Virus record (IMG/VR): IMGVR_UViG_3300044985_000154 | Location: 1-25,738 of that record | Length of the DNA: 25,738 nucleotides | From: a virus | Direction: 5' to 3' (one strand) | Shown here: positions 5,326 to 12,453 of the stretch, one piece after another | Layout of the letters: the number at the start of each line of letters is the position of its first letter | Numbering within the stretch: position 1 is the stretch's first letter | Made by a program: the position numbers and the translations under genes | The notes under the pieces: model-generated | Told to the model about the DNA's origin: nothing | The model's database searches: none | What the model saw: the letters and a program-made list of their open reading frames with translations, nothing else

Positions 5326-7533
5326 CTATCCATTCATCATGTGTTCAAAGTCTTTAGTTATCTGATACATCTTTTGTGCTTGTCCCTTATACTCTTTAAG
5401 AAGGCCAGCAGTCTCCATATACTGAATAACCTTAATCAATCCATCTACTGGCCTGGATTTAATAACATTATCATCTGCTATTCTACCCAAAGCCGGATTT
5501 TTACGGCACACGGCGCGGAGTCCACCAAAAAAGAAGATACCTTGCTTGCTCTGCTTAGCATTAGGTTGGCTAACCTCTTTACTGTACTTCCTTTGTATGA
5601 GCTTAATAATACTTTTACCAACAAAACCGCGGGCTAACTCATCCATAACACTATTGGAGGAACCGTCGAAGAACATAGCTAGGCCTGCTATTTCATACTC
5701 TATCATAGCCTCAGCCCAGTCTACCGCTTCACGAGTTAGCATGAGTTTCTTTTCATTAATCGCTGTAACTAGTGCAGCATATTTAATCATTTTGACCCAA
5801 CAACGTCCATACATAGCACTAGCAAGCGGGTCGCTTTCTGATAGACTATTATGCTTATTAGTATATTTCTCGCTTAATAAATGTATCCTTTCTTCCATAG
5901 GCCCAAACTCTATATTCCAAACATCATGTACTTCAGCCGTCTGAGCAGAATAACAATCATGCACAAGCTCCTTAATCCTGTCCTTAACAGATTGAGGTAT
6001 AATAGATTGATATGCATTAAAGTTCAGCGGAGGTCTGTCACCAAATATCCTAAATATACTCTGCCGAGGTAATGAACCATTTTCCAGACTACCAGAATTA
6101 TGAATAACATCTATTAAAGTCTCTGGCGTACTCTCATATATAATACTCATGGCCGGAGAAGATAAAGCGGGAATGCAGTCTTCTTGTTTACTATACGTTT
6201 CACCCATAGTATACTGACCAGCTCCACTTCGTCCATAAGCATTAAGTAGCATCCTAGTAATGCCCTTAGTATCTCCAGCAGTACTCTGCATCAATAGTCC
6301 CGCTTCTGATAAGATATTGATCTGGCTTCTAGCTGGTATCATCTGATTGATAATACCTTTTGGCCCAGTGAATCTACCCGAGCCAAGATGAGTAATAGCT
6401 TTAGTACTATCATTTAAACTATAAAATAGTTTCTGTATAAACGTAGGTATAGCATCCTTACCTGTACCAGTCTTAGCAACAAGTAGTGTATATGTATTTA
6501 GGCCGGTTCCATGTATATTAAACTTACGGCCACAAATTCCGCTTAAGACTCCTATTGTACTTACTATTGCAATCTCCTTGCGCGGATGATTAGCGGCATC
6601 TAGAGCAGCCTTTGCTAACTCTCCCATAAGACCAGGAGGCCAGGGCATATCACCTATATCAACCTTTTCATCTATTATATCAGGAAGATCAACACTTCTA
6701 TCTTCAGCGCCATTCCATGACCTTTCCAGTTCCTCTCTACTAAACCTATTCTTGATCCTATCATTATTCATTTCTTCAGGTATAGCAACGGCCATGCCCA
6801 TCAGAACCTGGATTGCTGTCTCTTTAGGTAATCCGTCCCGTTTCCAGCCCAACATGCGTTTATTTATAGCTTGGTGCAGTCCGTGACCACCACTCTTAAT
6901 AATCTCATTTATATCTTCTTCAGTCTGATGCGAGGATAGCTCAGTCAGGTTGCCATTACTAGCCTTCTCAGGCTTACTTTCCATACTAGGAGGAAATGCT
7001 TCTACTAACTCTCCCCAACTGTATCTCTGCCCTTTGCCGGCAGCAGTTACCTTAAACGGTGCAGTTGGATCTTTAAGATGATTATAACCAGGAAGTCTTA
7101 ATACTCTGGTAAGATCCTTAGCATTATCATCTCCATTATATTTAGCAATCAGCCCTCTTTGTACTAAGTTCCATGTCTCTAGATCGTCTGTCATTCCATC
7201 TATCAGCCAATAGTAATGATACTTACCTGGGCTGCTATTTACAATAAGACTTGGCACAAGCGGGAAATCACTCAACGGTGCGGCTTGCGGGTCATCAGCA
7301 TCCATAAATACAGCGCGTGCCGCGGTAACCATTTTCTTAGTTCGATGCCGGCCAGGATCTTTCGCCCTGTCTAAAAGATTAACCGTAAAATATATTGCTC
7401 GATCTTTATTTTCTTTTCTTAATTTGATCCTATTATATCCATCGTGATGATGCCAAGGTGTGCCATCTACTTCCAAGTTTGTCATAAAGATTGTATGCCC
7501 AGGGAAGTAGCTAAGGAACTTCTTTGTTTCCAT
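5326..7533 (-). CDS. RepB-like primase fused to a DUF3987-like helicase ATPase (replication initiator)
   Basis: The 735-residue protein has two modules. The N-terminal part (about 1-185) looks like a RepB-type archaeo-eukaryotic primase: RAVFMDADD at 73-81 carries the metal-binding acidic motif, SSPGKYHYYW at 100-109 the central motif, and RVLRLPGYNHLKDP at 143-156 the conserved third region. The C-terminal part (about 290-640) has Walker A AKTGTGKD at 353-360, a Walker B-like strand NILSEAGLLM, and a later SSPAMSIIYESTPETL segment, as in DUF3987 and superfamily 3-like helicases. Such fusions start and prime phage or plasmid DNA replication. The start has AGGA about 9 bases upstream. It runs leftward, opposite to the other replication genes, and iteron-like arrays begin three bases after its stop. 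Domain assignments rest on motif recognition. Confidence 0.9.
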   Translation of the reverse strand: METKKFLSYFPGHTIFMTNLEVDGTPWHHHDGYNRIKLRKENKDRAIYFTVNLLDRAKDPGRHRTKKMVTAARAVFMDADDPQAAPLSDFPLVPSLIVNSSPGKYHYYWLIDGMTDDLETWNLVQRGLIAKYNGDDNAKDLTRVLRLPGYNHLKDPTAPFKVTAAGKGQRYSWGELVEAFPPSMESKPEKASNGNLTELSSHQTEEDINEIIKSGGHGLHQAINKRMLGWKRDGLPKETAIQVLMGMAVAIPEEMNNDRIKNRFSREELERSWNGAEDRSVDLPDIIDEKVDIGDMPWPPGLMGELAKAALDAANHPRKEIAIVSTIGVLSGICGRKFNIHGTGLNTYTLLVAKTGTGKDAIPTFIQKLFYSLNDSTKAITHLGSGRFTGPKGIINQMIPARSQINILSEAGLLMQSTAGDTKGITRMLLNAYGRSGAGQYTMGETYSKQEDCIPALSSPAMSIIYESTPETLIDVIHNSGSLENGSLPRQSIFRIFGDRPPLNFNAYQSIIPQSVKDRIKELVHDCYSAQTAEVHDVWNIEFGPMEERIHLLSEKYTNKHNSLSESDPLASAMYGRCWVKMIKYAALVTAINEKKLMLTREAVDWAEAMIEYEIAGLAMFFDGSSNSVMDELARGFVGKSIIKLIQRKYSKEVSQPNAKQSKQGIFFFGGLRAVCRKNPALGRIADDNVIKSRPVDGLIKVIQYMETAGLLKEYKGQAQKMYQITKDFEHMMNG

Positions 7534-7864
7534 ATTCTGTAGTCCTATGTTTAGGTTAAATGTCGAGGGACGTACTATTGTAACTCATCCAAATATAGAT
7601 AGCTAATTAATTTTAACTATCGATTTTTACGTTTCAATAGTTAAATACTATTAGACAGCCAAGCCTTAATAATATACAATAGACTGTACTTAAAACGAAA
7701 AAGGAAAAGCAACGAAGATTAACAATTTAGCCATTAAATTTACTTATACCCCTATAAAGACACTCTATTCGCTATTCGCGCAAGATAGGAGTATAATTGT
7801 AGTGTAGGTTAAGTTTAAGTTGCATTTTAACTTACATTAATTCTCTCACTAAGGAGTAAATGTT
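7534..7864. promoter_or_regulatory. Divergent promoter/operator region
   Basis: This 331-base gap lies between the leftward primase-helicase and the rightward early operon and holds no credible gene. On the left it has a dyad TTAACTAT/ATAGTTAA (7613-7620/7637-7644) overlapping a second, AATAGT/ACTATT (7636-7641/7647-7652), likely operator or leader sites for the leftward gene. On the right it has a rightward promoter candidate and a leader dyad TAAGTT/AACTTA (7816-7821/7829-7834). I found no clear leftward -35/-10 pair. Confidence 0.6.
7765..7797 (+). promoter_or_regulatory. Candidate rightward early promoter
   Basis: A perfect -10 TATAAT lies at 7792-7797. The -35 position (TTCGCT, 7768-7773, 18-base spacer) is poor but sits in a tandem repeat CTATTCG-CTATTCG at 7765-7778, which may bind an activator. 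A second -10-like TATAAA lies at 7753-7758. Transcription would enter the operon starting at 7865. Confidence 0.55.
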
Positions 7865-8008
7865 ATGTACGAAGTCTGGAACAACGGAGTTTTGGAAGTA
7901 ACTACTGATAGCTTAGAGATCGCAAAACGATTCCTCAGCTTTTATAAAGGTCGCTCTTATATTCAATATACCGCAGAAGGAATAAGGGAGTATTGTCATG
8001 CCGCGTAA
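7865..8008 (+). CDS. 47-aa hypothetical protein
   Basis: This is the first gene of the long rightward operon. ATG 7865 is preceded by AAGGAG at 7851-7856, a strong ribosome site 8 bases upstream. The product begins MYEVWNNGVLEVTTDSLEIA and looks like a small mixed alpha/beta protein; no family is recognised. Its 3' end overlaps the next gene by 11 bases. A competing ATG at 7860 gives only 13 codons and was not chosen. Confidence 0.75.
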   Translation: MYEVWNNGVLEVTTDSLEIAKRFLSFYKGRSYIQYTAEGIREYCHAA

Positions 8009-8219
8009 ACTCAGTAATAAGCTCAAAGTAAGTATCCATAAAGACGAGCCGTCAGCGGCTAACTCTTATATGTTATCTAACGATAAAGGATATATTTGTG
8101 GTGGTAACGCTATGATCTTTATCCCTAATGCATTTATGACTAAGATCTGTTATCCTACTCGCTTTAAATCTCGCCGCTCAGCAGAATCCATGATCTCACT
8201 ACTACAAGGTAAAATATAA
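7998..8219 (+). CDS. 73-aa hypothetical basic protein
   Basis: ATG 7998 has AAGGGAG about 8 bases upstream, inside the preceding gene, which it overlaps by 11 bases. The product is basic at both ends (MPRKLSNKLKVSIHK, then RFKSRRSAESM). Its centre is Gly/Ile-rich with two Cys residues about 17 positions apart. I recognise no family. Its stop overlaps the next start (TAATG). It belongs to a cluster of small early genes that may act on the host. Confidence 0.8.
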   Translation: MPRKLSNKLKVSIHKDEPSAANSYMLSNDKGYICGGNAMIFIPNAFMTKICYPTRFKSRRSAESMISLLQGKI

Positions 8220-8389
8220 TGAAAACTATTGAAATCAATATGACTCTTAAAAAGTCAACTAAAGGAACCCATGTTTATGAATGTGAAGGTTCCGCTGTCC
8301 CTACTATCTATATTCGCAAGGAAGCCTTTGATGGAGAAACTCCTGAGAAGATTTTCCTAACCATCGAAGATAACTCGGAGAAAAGATAA
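8219..8389 (+). CDS. 56-aa conserved-looking small phage protein
   Basis: The start overlaps the upstream stop (TAATG) and the stop overlaps the next start in the same way. The product begins with a beta-rich segment (MKTIEINMTLKKSTKGTHVY), followed by TIYIRKEAFDGETPEKIFLTIE. The last segment resembles a family of small phage proteins with a YIRK..F.GE.P pattern that I recall only as hypothetical. Function is unknown. Confidence 0.75.
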   Translation: MKTIEINMTLKKSTKGTHVYECEGSAVPTIYIRKEAFDGETPEKIFLTIEDNSEKR

Positions 8390-8589
8390 TGATTGCATCC
8401 TCTGATGGATATACGGCCTTCCTAAACGAAATAGACAGCTATCTGATGGCTAACTTCGGGATGACACATCGGGATTTTGAGGATTATAACTGGAAGGACG
8501 AGTTTGATTCCGAGGTTCCTGCTGAAGACGCTTTCGAGGAATGGAGAATCCATACTGAAGAAGGTACTCGCTCTCCGGCTAATATGTAG
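8389..8589 (+). CDS. 66-aa acidic hypothetical protein
   Basis: This strongly acidic protein is coupled by TAATG to the upstream gene. The pattern FLNEIDSYL...GMTHRDFEDYNWKDEFDSEVPAEDAFEEW resembles a widespread group of small phage proteins with an aromatic and acidic 'DY-W-x-FD' core and no known role. It is followed by a stem-loop at 8603-8628. Such acidic early proteins can mimic DNA or bind host proteins, but nothing here shows that. Confidence 0.8.
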   Translation: MIASSDGYTAFLNEIDSYLMANFGMTHRDFEDYNWKDEFDSEVPAEDAFEEWRIHTEEGTRSPANM

Positions 8590-8602
8590 TTTTGTTAACT
8601 TT

Positions 8603-8628
8603 AAGCCGCTTCGATGTTGAGGCGGTTT
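8603..8628 (+). terminator. Stem-loop, weak terminator or processing site
   Basis: A 10-bp stem, AAGCCGCTTC with GAGGCGGTTT (two G-T pairs), closes a six-base loop. Only three T residues follow, so full termination is doubtful. It fills the gap before the gene at 8663. Confidence 0.5.
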
Positions 8629-8662
8629 ATGGGTAATAAAGCCAACTACTAGGAGCATAATA

Positions 8663-8851
8663 ATGCAAGTATATTACACTACAATTAACGGCGAACGCTC
8701 AGGTCGTGCAAGCCGTGCTTTTCGCGATCAAGCGAAAGCAGTTGAGTTAGCCCAGGTTCAAAACGGAAAGGCTGAAGCTATGGGTCTTGACGTTCGTTAC
8801 ACCTATGTTGATGGTGACGAAGCTGACTTTGATCGTAAAGATATTCGTTAG
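8663..8851 (+). CDS. 62-aa hypothetical protein
   Basis: ATG 8663 is preceded by CAACTACTAGGAG (8643-8655), a strong ribosome site within a sequence repeated before two other genes. The product has a basic N-terminal half (SGRASRAFRDQAKA) and an acidic C-terminal half (YVDGDEADFDRKDIR). No family is recognised. It is isolated from both neighbours by stem-loops and may be translated independently. Confidence 0.75.
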   Translation: MQVYYTTINGERSGRASRAFRDQAKAVELAQVQNGKAEAMGLDVRYTYVDGDEADFDRKDIR

Positions 8852-8865
8852 TAATTAACATGGAG

Positions 8866-8935
8866 CTTGGCCAGAACCAAGTGAAGTCCGGTCTGTCCCA
8901 CTTAGCTTAACCCGCTTTGACGACCGGCATTTTTT
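8866..8935 (+). terminator. Terminator-like stem-loop with T6, possible attenuator
   Basis: A small stem CTTGG/CCAAG (8866-8870/8877-8881) is followed by CCGGTC/GACCGG (8888-8893/8922-8927, 28-base loop), then six T residues at 8930-8935. The T-tract runs straight into CAACTACTAGG and the start at 8955. The same order of hairpin, T-tract and CAACTACT occurs at 14452-14489. The long loop makes it a modest terminator, so it may be a regulated one. Confidence 0.5.
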
Positions 8936-8954
8936 CAACTACTAGGTAACAATT

Positions 8955-9341
8955 ATGACTATTGAAATAGAACATGATCTGCTTGAAGAGCATAGGCTCA
9001 TAGCTATTGAGCTTAAAGAGATCAAAGCTAGAGAACTTGACCTCCGGGCCAAGATTACCGATGTGCTTCTAGAAGGTTTAGATACAGGTACTCATAACTT
9101 CATCCTTCATGATCTTCATGTGAAGGCAGTTAAAGGCGTATCTCATTCTTTTGACCAGGAAACTATCAGCGAGTTAGTTGATAACGGTGATCTATCCAAC
9201 TGGGAGCTTGGTCTCTTAAGGACAAAGTATGAGCTTAGGCTAGCTGACTACAAGATAGCTAACTTTCCAGTAGATGTCCTGGAACAGGCTCTTATTGTTA
9301 AGCCCTCCCTTCCAACTCTTTTAATTACATTAGGAGAATAA
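8955..9341 (+). CDS. 128-aa conserved phage protein (DUF7173-like, tentative)
   Basis: The N-terminal 40 residues are a charged helix (MTIEIEHDLLEEHRLIAIEL), followed by a GT.NF segment, then VKAVKGVSHSFDQETISEL and a C-terminal KPSLPTLLITLGE. The pattern of a leading helix, a 'GT' strand and a late KP.LPTL strand recalls a group of phage replication-module proteins, possibly DUF7173; this is from memory and unverified. The start follows a terminator-like hairpin and an ACTAGG ribosome site. It heads a run of tightly linked genes to 10875. Confidence 0.8.
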   Translation: MTIEIEHDLLEEHRLIAIELKEIKARELDLRAKITDVLLEGLDTGTHNFILHDLHVKAVKGVSHSFDQETISELVDNGDLSNWELGLLRTKYELRLADYKIANFPVDVLEQALIVKPSLPTLLITLGE

Positions 9342-9342
9342 T

Positions 9343-9648
9343 ATGAACTTCACATTTACAATTATGGCTCATGGCTTCGATAAAGCAGCCAAATTAGAAG
9401 CATCACTTAAAGAACTTGGCATACCTTATGATGTAAGTATGGCTAAACCAGTTAATGGCAAAAGAACCCGTAAGCCCAGAGCTGTTATTGATAAGCTCAA
9501 GCTTGGCGTTATCCTCTCCGCTATTGATAAGCACCCGACTTGGAACGCTACGCATATAAGTAAAGATTGCGGTGTAGGAAGGAGTACAGTTGAGCGTATC
9601 ATGGCTGGAAAGCATGTTCTTCAACAACCGGCAACGGAGATACGATAA
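9343..9648 (+). CDS. Small helix-turn-helix DNA-binding protein
   Basis: The start lies one base after the upstream stop. Residues 39-56 are basic (NGKRTRKPRAVIDKLKL). Residues about 57-88 (LSAIDKHPTWNATHISKDCGVGRSTVERIM) have the spacing of a helix-turn-helix like that of resolvase or Hin-type domains: helix, Ala/Gly turn, and recognition helix STVERIM. The 101-residue length suits a phage regulator or an origin/replication accessory protein. Its targets could be the dyads at 7613-7652 or the early promoter, which is speculation. The stop overlaps the next start (TAATG). Confidence 0.8.
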   Translation: MNFTFTIMAHGFDKAAKLEASLKELGIPYDVSMAKPVNGKRTRKPRAVIDKLKLGVILSAIDKHPTWNATHISKDCGVGRSTVERIMAGKHVLQQPATEIR

Positions 9649-9878
9649 TGAGACTTGTATACAAAGAAACGCAAGATGAAGTTCAGCTAGGTGATATGGT
9701 TACCTTATCAGATGGCCAAGAGGTTGAAGTAACATATTTCAGAAAGCCTCACAAGCCTGGCTCTAGCGGAAAGGTTTCAGTTAATTCAAAGTTTGATCGT
9801 ATAGGCTGCGAGTTTTTCGTTGGTGTTATAGGTGCCGAATGGATTGACAGGGAAGATCTGCCGAAGGAAACTCTGTAA
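9648..9878 (+). CDS. 76-aa conserved small phage protein
   Basis: The product is beta-rich: MRLVYKETQDEVQLGDMVT, then KPHKPGSSGKVSV and a C-terminal FFVGVIGAEWIDRED. The HKPGSSGKV and GVIGAEWI..ED segments recall a common hypothetical protein of phage replication modules. Function is unknown. It is coupled at both ends by TAATG overlaps, next to the Sak4-like ATPase. Confidence 0.8.
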   Translation: MRLVYKETQDEVQLGDMVTLSDGQEVEVTYFRKPHKPGSSGKVSVNSKFDRIGCEFFVGVIGAEWIDREDLPKETL

Positions 9879-10558
9879 TGGCGATTAAGATACTCAGTAC
9901 TAAGGACGTCCATACGAACGGGATCAAACTCGTTCTGTATGGAGCGTCCGGCACAGGTAAAACAAGGATGGGTGCTACGGCACCTAATCCTGTTTTTATA
10001 TCTGCTGAGAAGGGGCTTCTGTCCCTTGCTCATCTGGATATACCATATCTTGAGGTAAAGACTCTGAAGTCACTAGATGAAGCCTACAATTATGTAGTTA
10101 AATCTGAGTTCGAAACTATAGTCATAGACTCACTCTCAGAAGTAACGCAGAATATCCTGGATCAGACTAAAAAGACTATGATATCTGAATCGAGTAGCGG
10201 AAAGATAGATGCTCGTCAGGCGTATGGTAAGATAGCTGAATCAGTAGGTAACATGATAAGGAACTTCCGCGATATCGATGGAAAGAATGTAGTGTTCATA
10301 GCAAAGGAACGTAAGGTAGAAGATGAGAGCAGCGGAGTTATTACATTCGAGGCATATTTGCCTGGCCGTGTATTACCTTTCGATTTGCCCTACTTAGTTG
10401 ATGAGGTTCTCTGCTTACAGATAGATCGTAAAGGTGAAAGATTCTTACAAACTCAGCCAGATAGGAAGCGTGTTTGTAAAGATCGCTCTGATCAGCTAAG
10501 TGAGTTCGAACGTCCTGATTTAACCAAGATTTTTAACAAGATAAAAGGAGTAAAATAA
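9878..10558 (+). CDS. Sak4-like RecA-fold ATPase (single-strand annealing/recombination)
   Basis: The 226-residue protein is a single RecA-type ATPase core. Walker A is GASGTGKT at 22-29 and the Walker B strand is TIVIDSLSEV with D84. Its compact size, an AEKGLLSL segment after the first strand and the KNVVFIAKERK strand match the phage Sak4/AAA_24 group. These proteins bind single-stranded DNA and promote annealing and recombination with an SSB partner. The DUF669 gene two positions downstream is the usual partner in such modules. It overlaps both neighbours by one base (TAATG). Family confidence is good; exact biochemistry is inferred. Confidence 0.85.
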   Translation: MAIKILSTKDVHTNGIKLVLYGASGTGKTRMGATAPNPVFISAEKGLLSLAHLDIPYLEVKTLKSLDEAYNYVVKSEFETIVIDSLSEVTQNILDQTKKTMISESSSGKIDARQAYGKIAESVGNMIRNFRDIDGKNVVFIAKERKVEDESSGVITFEAYLPGRVLPFDLPYLVDEVLCLQIDRKGERFLQTQPDRKRVCKDRSDQLSEFERPDLTKIFNKIKGVK

Positions 10559-10875
10559 TGGAACATCAATGGCCAGCAACAAATAGAACAATAACGATAG
10601 AAGAAGGAGATTATGTAGCAGAATTAAGGACTATTAATCCAGGTGGCGCTATGATATTTATGGTCCCAAATGTTGGGCTAATAAAAGGTGCTTCGAATAC
10701 TGAGTTTTTTGAAAGAAAGAAACTTACTAAGCTAATAAATGAGTTTGGTGCTCATGCAGACACTAAGGAAGAAACATTGGAATTAGCAGAGCAGCTAATT
10801 GGTACATTAATGTGGGTTGAATGTAGAGACTATGGAAAGTTTGTAGACATTCAGGATTTCAGAAGAATCTATTAG
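10558..10875 (+). CDS. 105-aa hypothetical protein in the recombination cluster
   Basis: It is coupled to the Sak4-like gene by TAATG. The N-terminal half looks beta-rich (ITIEEGDYVAELRTINPGGA...IFMVPNVG) and the C-terminal half is helical, ending in a strand VECRDYGKFVDIQDFRRIY. This could be a small OB-like or accessory fold related to single-strand DNA handling, but I see no diagnostic motif. It is the last gene before a long stem-loop at 10899-10975. Confidence 0.75.
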   Translation: MEHQWPATNRTITIEEGDYVAELRTINPGGAMIFMVPNVGLIKGASNTEFFERKKLTKLINEFGAHADTKEETLELAEQLIGTLMWVECRDYGKFVDIQDFRRIY

Positions 10876-10898
10876 GAAAGGGGTCGTGTGCTCCACCA

Positions 10899-10975
10899 GT
10901 GTCCACCTCCCGTACGATCTCGAAATAGCTAGGGGATAGTATACCTTGAATCGAGATCGTCGCTTAGGTGGACAC
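10899..10975 (+). promoter_or_regulatory. Long two-part stem-loop before the DUF669 gene
   Basis: GTGTCCACCT (10899-10908) pairs perfectly with AGGTGGACAC (10966-10975). After symmetric 5-base internal loops, ACGATCTCGA (10914-10923) pairs perfectly with TCGAGATCGT (10951-10960), leaving a 27-base loop. The loop contains CTAGGGGATAG (10929-10939), an 11-mer also found in the leader at 3658-3668. No T-tract follows, so it is not a simple terminator. It may be a processing site, an RNA stabiliser or a regulatory leader. Confidence 0.75.
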
Positions 10976-11051
10976 CTACGAGGTCTCAAAAGCAAGCAAT
11001 TAGGTGAATAACGCTACCTTAAAGTGCGTTAAAATTTTTGGAGAAAATAAA

Positions 11052-11504
11052 ATGGCAGAACTACCTGGCGTATTTAACGCAAAGGAAAATGAGAAGATGG
11101 GTGGGTTTGATCCCGTTCCAGCTGGTTGGTATATAGCAGAAGTAGTTAAATCTGAGATGAAAAATACCGCTGCTAAGACTGGCAAATACCTGAACCTTCA
11201 GTGGAAGATTACTCAGGGTGAGTATAAAGGGCGTATGTTCTTTACTCTCATGAACCTGGTCAACAAAAACCCGATAGCAGTAGAGATTGCTCAAAAGGAA
11301 TTGGCATCAGTCTGTGAAGCAATGGAGATTGATGAGCTTGAGGATTCAGTGGAGCTTCATGATATTGAAATTGGCGTTCGCTTGTCAGTAAAGGCTGGTG
11401 ATGCTAACTGGCCACCAAAGAATGAAGCTAAAGGATATAAGCCTGCTTCTGAGGTTGAAACTGAAGACGAGGAGGGTGACAAATTCCTGGATGAAGCTTC
11501 TTAG
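11052..11504 (+). CDS. DUF669-family protein, probable single-stranded DNA-binding protein
   Basis: The product is 150 residues when started at ATG 11052, which has GGAG about 9 bases upstream; an in-frame GTG at 11004 lacks a good site. The core FDPVPAGWYIAEVVKSEMK...GKYLNLQWKITQGEYKGRMFF is typical of DUF669, a phage family in recombination modules often taken as the SSB that works with Sak4 or Redβ-like proteins. The C-terminal tail is acidic (ETEDEEGDKFLDEAS), as in SSBs that recruit partners. It has its own structured leader, consistent with separately tuned, high expression. Confidence 0.85.
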   Translation: MAELPGVFNAKENEKMGGFDPVPAGWYIAEVVKSEMKNTAAKTGKYLNLQWKITQGEYKGRMFFTLMNLVNKNPIAVEIAQKELASVCEAMEIDELEDSVELHDIEIGVRLSVKAGDANWPPKNEAKGYKPASEVETEDEEGDKFLDEAS

Positions 11505-11516
11505 GAATCTATTGCC

Positions 11517-11591
11517 ATGGACGGCCTAATTGAATTCCCTGCTGTACAGGGGTTACACGGCGCCCTCTGGGCTGTACAGCAGATTACCTAG
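11517..11591 (+). CDS. Possible 24-codon leader peptide
   Basis: ATG 11517 with AGGA about 10 bases upstream opens a 24-codon frame ending TAG at 11589-11591. It runs through the left arm (11559-11569) of the stem described next and stops in the loop. A ribosome at the stop would keep the stem open just before the ribosome site of the nuclease gene. The sequence contains AVQ twice, from a GCTGTACAG repeat (11541-11549 and 11571-11579). Function is speculative. Confidence 0.3.
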   Translation: MDGLIEFPAVQGLHGALWAVQQIT

Positions 11592-11607
11592 TGACTCAGA
11601 GGGCGCC
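11559..11607 (+). promoter_or_regulatory. GC-rich stem-loop before the Cas4-like nuclease gene
   Basis: GGCGCCCTCTG (11559-11569) and CAGAGGGCGCC (11597-11607) form a perfect 11-bp stem with a 27-base loop. The loop includes the 10-bp palindrome GCTGTACAGC (11571-11580). The stem ends 8 bases before the AGAGG ribosome site of the gene starting at 11626. No T-tract follows. Confidence 0.75.
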
Positions 11608-11625
11608 ACCAAATTAGAGGATGTT

Positions 11626-12453
11626 ATGGCTAAAATACCAAAACAAGATACGTTAAAAGAGTTCTTTGAAGAGGGGCTTGTATTACAAGACTTCCGGCCA
11701 TACATAGGTATGTCCAGTTTAATGAGTGCATGCAAGAGACGCATCTGGTATGACTTCCGCTGGTCATGCGACCGTTATATAGACAAGCGCATAGCTCGTA
11801 TATTTGAGCGAGGCAACCTGGAAGAAGAAAGGGTTGTTCGTGATCTACAGGCAGCCGGCCTAAAGGTAACTGATGCCCTAGATGAACAAGTAGAACTAGT
11901 TGATGATACTGGTCATATCAAAGGTCACCCTGATGGTAAGGTATCTAAGCTGCCTAATGCTCCGGTCAAAATTCACTGTCTGGAGATAAAAACTAAAAAG
12001 GCCAGCCTTTATGCTAAGTACCTCAAAGAAGGTTTGGAGAAGAGTGATCCAGCTTACTGGGGTCAGATTCATACCTATATGGGAGAGCAGAAACTAACAA
12101 GAGCACTCTTCATAGTTACTAACAAAGACACAGAGGAGCGGGACTATAAGCGAATAGAGTATGATGCTACCGTCCATCGAGACTGTATGAGTATAGGGAT
12201 GGATGTCCTGACCTCAGAAGCTCCACCAAAGAAGATTGGAACTCATACTTGGTTCGAATGTAAGATGTGCTCGAACATGGGTATCTGCCATAAGGATGAA
12301 TCAATCAAACGTACCTGTCGTTCTTGTAAGCACGTTAATATTGAGATGGAAGGCAAGTGGTCTTGCGGATATCATGATGATTTAATCTTGATGCCGGCTA
12401 ATCAAATGGCAGCTTGTCCTGATTATGAACTAGATGAGGTATTTTTACAATGA
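11626..12453 (+). CDS. Cas4/RecB-like PD-(D/E)XK nuclease with candidate Fe-S cysteines
   Basis: The product is 275 residues from ATG 11626 (AGAGG ribosome site 5 bases upstream); an upstream TTG start would lie before the leader stem and was rejected. The nuclease core shows GHPDG at 100-104 (D103), the ExK motif LEIKTK at 119-124 (E120, K122), and Q147. C36 in SACKRRIWY plus C212, C215 and C221 match the one-plus-three cysteine pattern of Cas4/AddB iron-sulfur nucleases. A further set, C231, C234, C247 and C264 with nearby His, suggests an extra metal-binding tail. It probably resects DNA ends in phage recombination. The cluster itself is inferred. Confidence 0.88.
   Translation: MAKIPKQDTLKEFFEEGLVLQDFRPYIGMSSLMSACKRRIWYDFRWSCDRYIDKRIARIFERGNLEEERVVRDLQAAGLKVTDALDEQVELVDDTGHIKGHPDGKVSKLPNAPVKIHCLEIKTKKASLYAKYLKEGLEKSDPAYWGQIHTYMGEQKLTRALFIVTNKDTEERDYKRIEYDATVHRDCMSIGMDVLTSEAPPKKIGTHTWFECKMCSNMGICHKDESIKRTCRSCKHVNIEMEGKWSCGYHDDLILMPANQMAACPDYELDEVFLQ

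Noticed and set aside
7859-7903. ATG at 7860 as start of the first early gene
   Set aside because: Gives only 13 codons before a stop; ATG 7865 has the proper spacing to AAGGAG.
8852-8954. tRNA or tRNA-like gene in the structured gap
   Set aside because: No acceptor stem, T-arm consensus or anticodon arm can be drawn; the stems plus T6 fit a terminator-like element better.
10886-10939. Short GTG frame of 17 codons after AAAGGGG as a leader peptide for DUF669
   Set aside because: The SD-like run is only two bases from the GTG, and alternative GTGs give other frames; too weak to call.
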